In this document: positions 29,000 to 30,592 of the stretch, in pieces
How positions within the stretch are numbered: position 1 is the stretch's first letter
Layout of the letters: each line of letters opens with the position of its first letter
Origin: Tetramitus jugosus
Taxonomy: Eukaryota; Heterolobosea; Eutetramitea; Acrasida; Vahlkampfiidae
Assembly (NCBI GenBank): GCA_937625935.1
Contig: CALMHQ010000003.1
Span: forward strand, 1-30,592
Reading direction: 5' to 3'
Length of the DNA stretch: 30,592 nucleotides
Position numbers and translations under genes: made by a program
Notes under the pieces: model-generated
Seen by the model: the letters and a program-made list of their open reading frames with translations, nothing else
What the model was told of the DNA's origin: nothing
Databases searched by the model: none

Positions 29000-30592
29000 T
29001 ATAATGAGTTTTGAATTATCAATCGGCTCTCGCTCTACATAGCTATCACAGTTGTGAGGTTCGTGCTCAAGTGAATTGAATATATGAAACACTTTATGTC
29101 ACAATGGCTCTCGACTGGAGTAGGATTGGGTGAGCCACATTGTGACATAAAGTGTTTCATATATGGGATCTGCTCGAGCACAAACATTATAACAGCAATA
29201 GATATACAGAGCGAGAGCCGATTGAAACTTTGAAACTCAATATTTCGCGCACAAAAGTTGCGATGGAGGGTTGGGTGGTGATCGGCAACAGAAAAAGTGC
29301 CACAAATATAGTAATAAAACAGTTTCCCTGAAAAACTACAGCTATCAAATAAGTATATTGTATGTATGAAGTTTCAATGGAGACCAGTAACAATACTCCT
29401 ATAAATACTCCGAACTCCGACACTTCTAAAGGAAGCATAGTAGAGAGAAAGCGAGTTGGGAGTAGCAAGCAATATAATAGACAAATGATTAGCGTGAGCG
29501 GAGTAACCAAATTCAACTGTGATGGACAGAGTCGGATGACTTTCTGGGCGTCGGTCGGAGTTAAATATGACCATCATAGTTGAATATTATTAATCCGCTA
29601 GTGCTGATGATTTGATCTTAATATCTTATACAACTTCCATCTTTACTTTTTCTCTAAAATGCTCCGTTTCAATGTCGGAGAAATTAACTCTCTGAAAGAA
29701 TAATAAAACAGTTTCCCTGAAAAACTACAGCTATCAAATATTTATATATTACGCATACAATTTCAATGGAAAACTTCGACTATGCCCCTATTAATACTCC
29801 GAACTCCGACAAATGTAAAGGAAGCATAATAGAGAAAAAGTAAAGATGGAAGTTGTAAGCAATATAGTGAAGAGAGGAATAGCACAAGCGAATTGACTGT
29901 ACGAAACTAAAAAATGTGAAATTTAGAGAGTGAAATTTGGAGTGAGTTGGTCTGTCGACGAACATTCGTGTGATTTGTTTCGAAAACACCTATTTTCTAA
30001 ACGGTGCATTGCTTTGGTCTAATTCTCGTGTTGTTTCATAGCTTCATAATATTGTCTCTGTGGCCCAAGAGTCAGTCAAATTAGACTGGCAGATTTCTTG
30101 TCGAAAAAAAAAAGTCCATGGAAAAGCATCGGAGAAATGATATTTATGGTGAATTAGAACAGAAAATTAATATTTTCTAGGTATTATGGACATAGATTAT
30201 TAATCCGACATGCCGTTTTTGAGAAAAAAAGGATTGCTCCTCAGGGGAGTTTTTCCGACCCCTAGTGATGATACAAAAACGTAAAATTTTATGTTGAAAT
30301 ATATTTCATCGGTAGACGATTTACAATTGGAGATAGTGATTTTTTGATTTTTTCCGAAAAATTCCAAAAAAGTACAGATGAAACTCCGATGCAGCTAAAT
30401 GTGTGAACATAGAGTGACACAGGATTTTTCGATTTTTGATTTTTGGCCAGATTATGTAGGGTGTCATAGCAACCAGTTTCACCCTGGATGTGCACATATA
30501 TATATATAGCCGTGACTGGGACCGTCTCCCAGCCCCCCACGCAAAATACGGTTTTTTGTGTGGTGTGGGTTTTGTCCGGTCTTTTTTGGCCC
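29000..30592 (-). repeat. Right arm of palindrome P2
   Basis: Reverse complement of 23978-25570. It contains CAGTTTCCCTG blocks at 29320 and 29709, hairpin H3 (29514-29582) and the inverted AT-rich arm. The window stops where the partner would enter the pyrimidine tract, so the sequence beyond is expected to repeat 23977 downward in inverse. No coding gene is seen. Confidence 0.95.
29080..29164. repeat. 85-nt long-stem hairpin (copy 7)
   Basis: In the second 304-bp copy. It is the exact mirror partner of 25406-25490. Confidence 0.85.

Larger units (their letters stand above)
28620..29227. repeat. 304-bp direct duplication between the 146-bp array and the right P2 arm
   Basis: Two copies (about 28620-28923 and 28924-29227), each with CTATGAAACTCAATATTTCG, TTAGTCGAGAGGTGGAGAG and an 85-nt hairpin. 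They differ at the edges (GGCATCTGCTCAAACACG against GGGATCTGCTCGAGCAC). The left side of P2 has one copy of the hairpin, so the inverted arms pair only with the second copy. Confidence 0.9.

Noticed and set aside
1-30592. 5S rRNA gene linked to the rDNA unit
   Set aside because: No recognisable 5S internal control region was found on either strand by eye.
1-30592. Telomere repeats at a linear minichromosome end
   Set aside because: No short G-rich tandem repeat (TTAGGG-like) occurs at either edge or at the palindrome centres.

Overview
This window is nuclear ribosomal DNA of a divergent microbial eukaryote. It holds no convincing protein-coding gene. On the minus strand there is one complete rRNA unit, in transcription order: short 5' leader, 18S (about 16883 to 14768), ITS1, 5.8S (about 14525 to 14368), a very short ITS2, and 28S (about 14240 to 10510). 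On the plus strand, the last ~1.34 kb of a second 28S gene runs in from the left edge. Universal rRNA landmarks identify the genes. The sequence is divergent enough (5.8S, the 18S 530 loop) that I do not name a genus. The layout recalls the inverted-pair extrachromosomal rDNA known from some protists, for example the Entamoeba histolytica rDNA episome, but I do not claim that lineage.

Region by region: 1-1340 is the 28S 3' part (+). 1633-5344 is a tandem array of a 625-bp unit built from four divergent subrepeats. 5345-8388 is the core of a giant palindrome (P1, centre about 6867) made of nested smaller palindromes and hairpins. 8389-10221 is the same 625-bp array inverted, with three fewer units. 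10222-16883 is the minus-strand rRNA unit. 16884-17155 is the leader and a candidate Pol I promoter. 17156-17655 is a polypyrimidine tract. 17656-20110 is an AT-rich arm plus an imperfect palindrome (P3, centre about 19244). 20111-23441 is the 5' intergenic spacer, with an AT-rich stretch, decayed copies of the 3' spacer subrepeats, a 123-bp duplication, a 286-bp duplicated hairpin block and a ~44-bp minisatellite. 23442-25570 is a second copy of the promoter, pyrimidine tract and arm block. 25571-28619 is a very uniform 146-bp tandem array (20.9 units). 28620-30592 is the inverted right arm of a second large palindrome (P2, centre about 27285).

Both window edges lie inside inverted repeats: position 1 pairs with about 11850, and 30592 pairs with 23978. 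The simplest reading is that the window is slightly more than half of an inverted dimer. The two rRNA units would face each other tail-to-tail through P1 and head-to-head through P2. They would form either a circle of roughly 40 kb or an alternating array. The size and topology are inferred, not seen.

The most unusual material is the palindrome family at P1, P2 and P3. It includes seven copies of an 85-nt hairpin with a 31-bp stem. It includes fourteen copies of a ~120-bp block ending in CAGGGAAACTG or its complement. It also includes hairpins whose stems covary while their loops are unrelated, and a 146-bp unit present once at P1 but about 21 times at P2.
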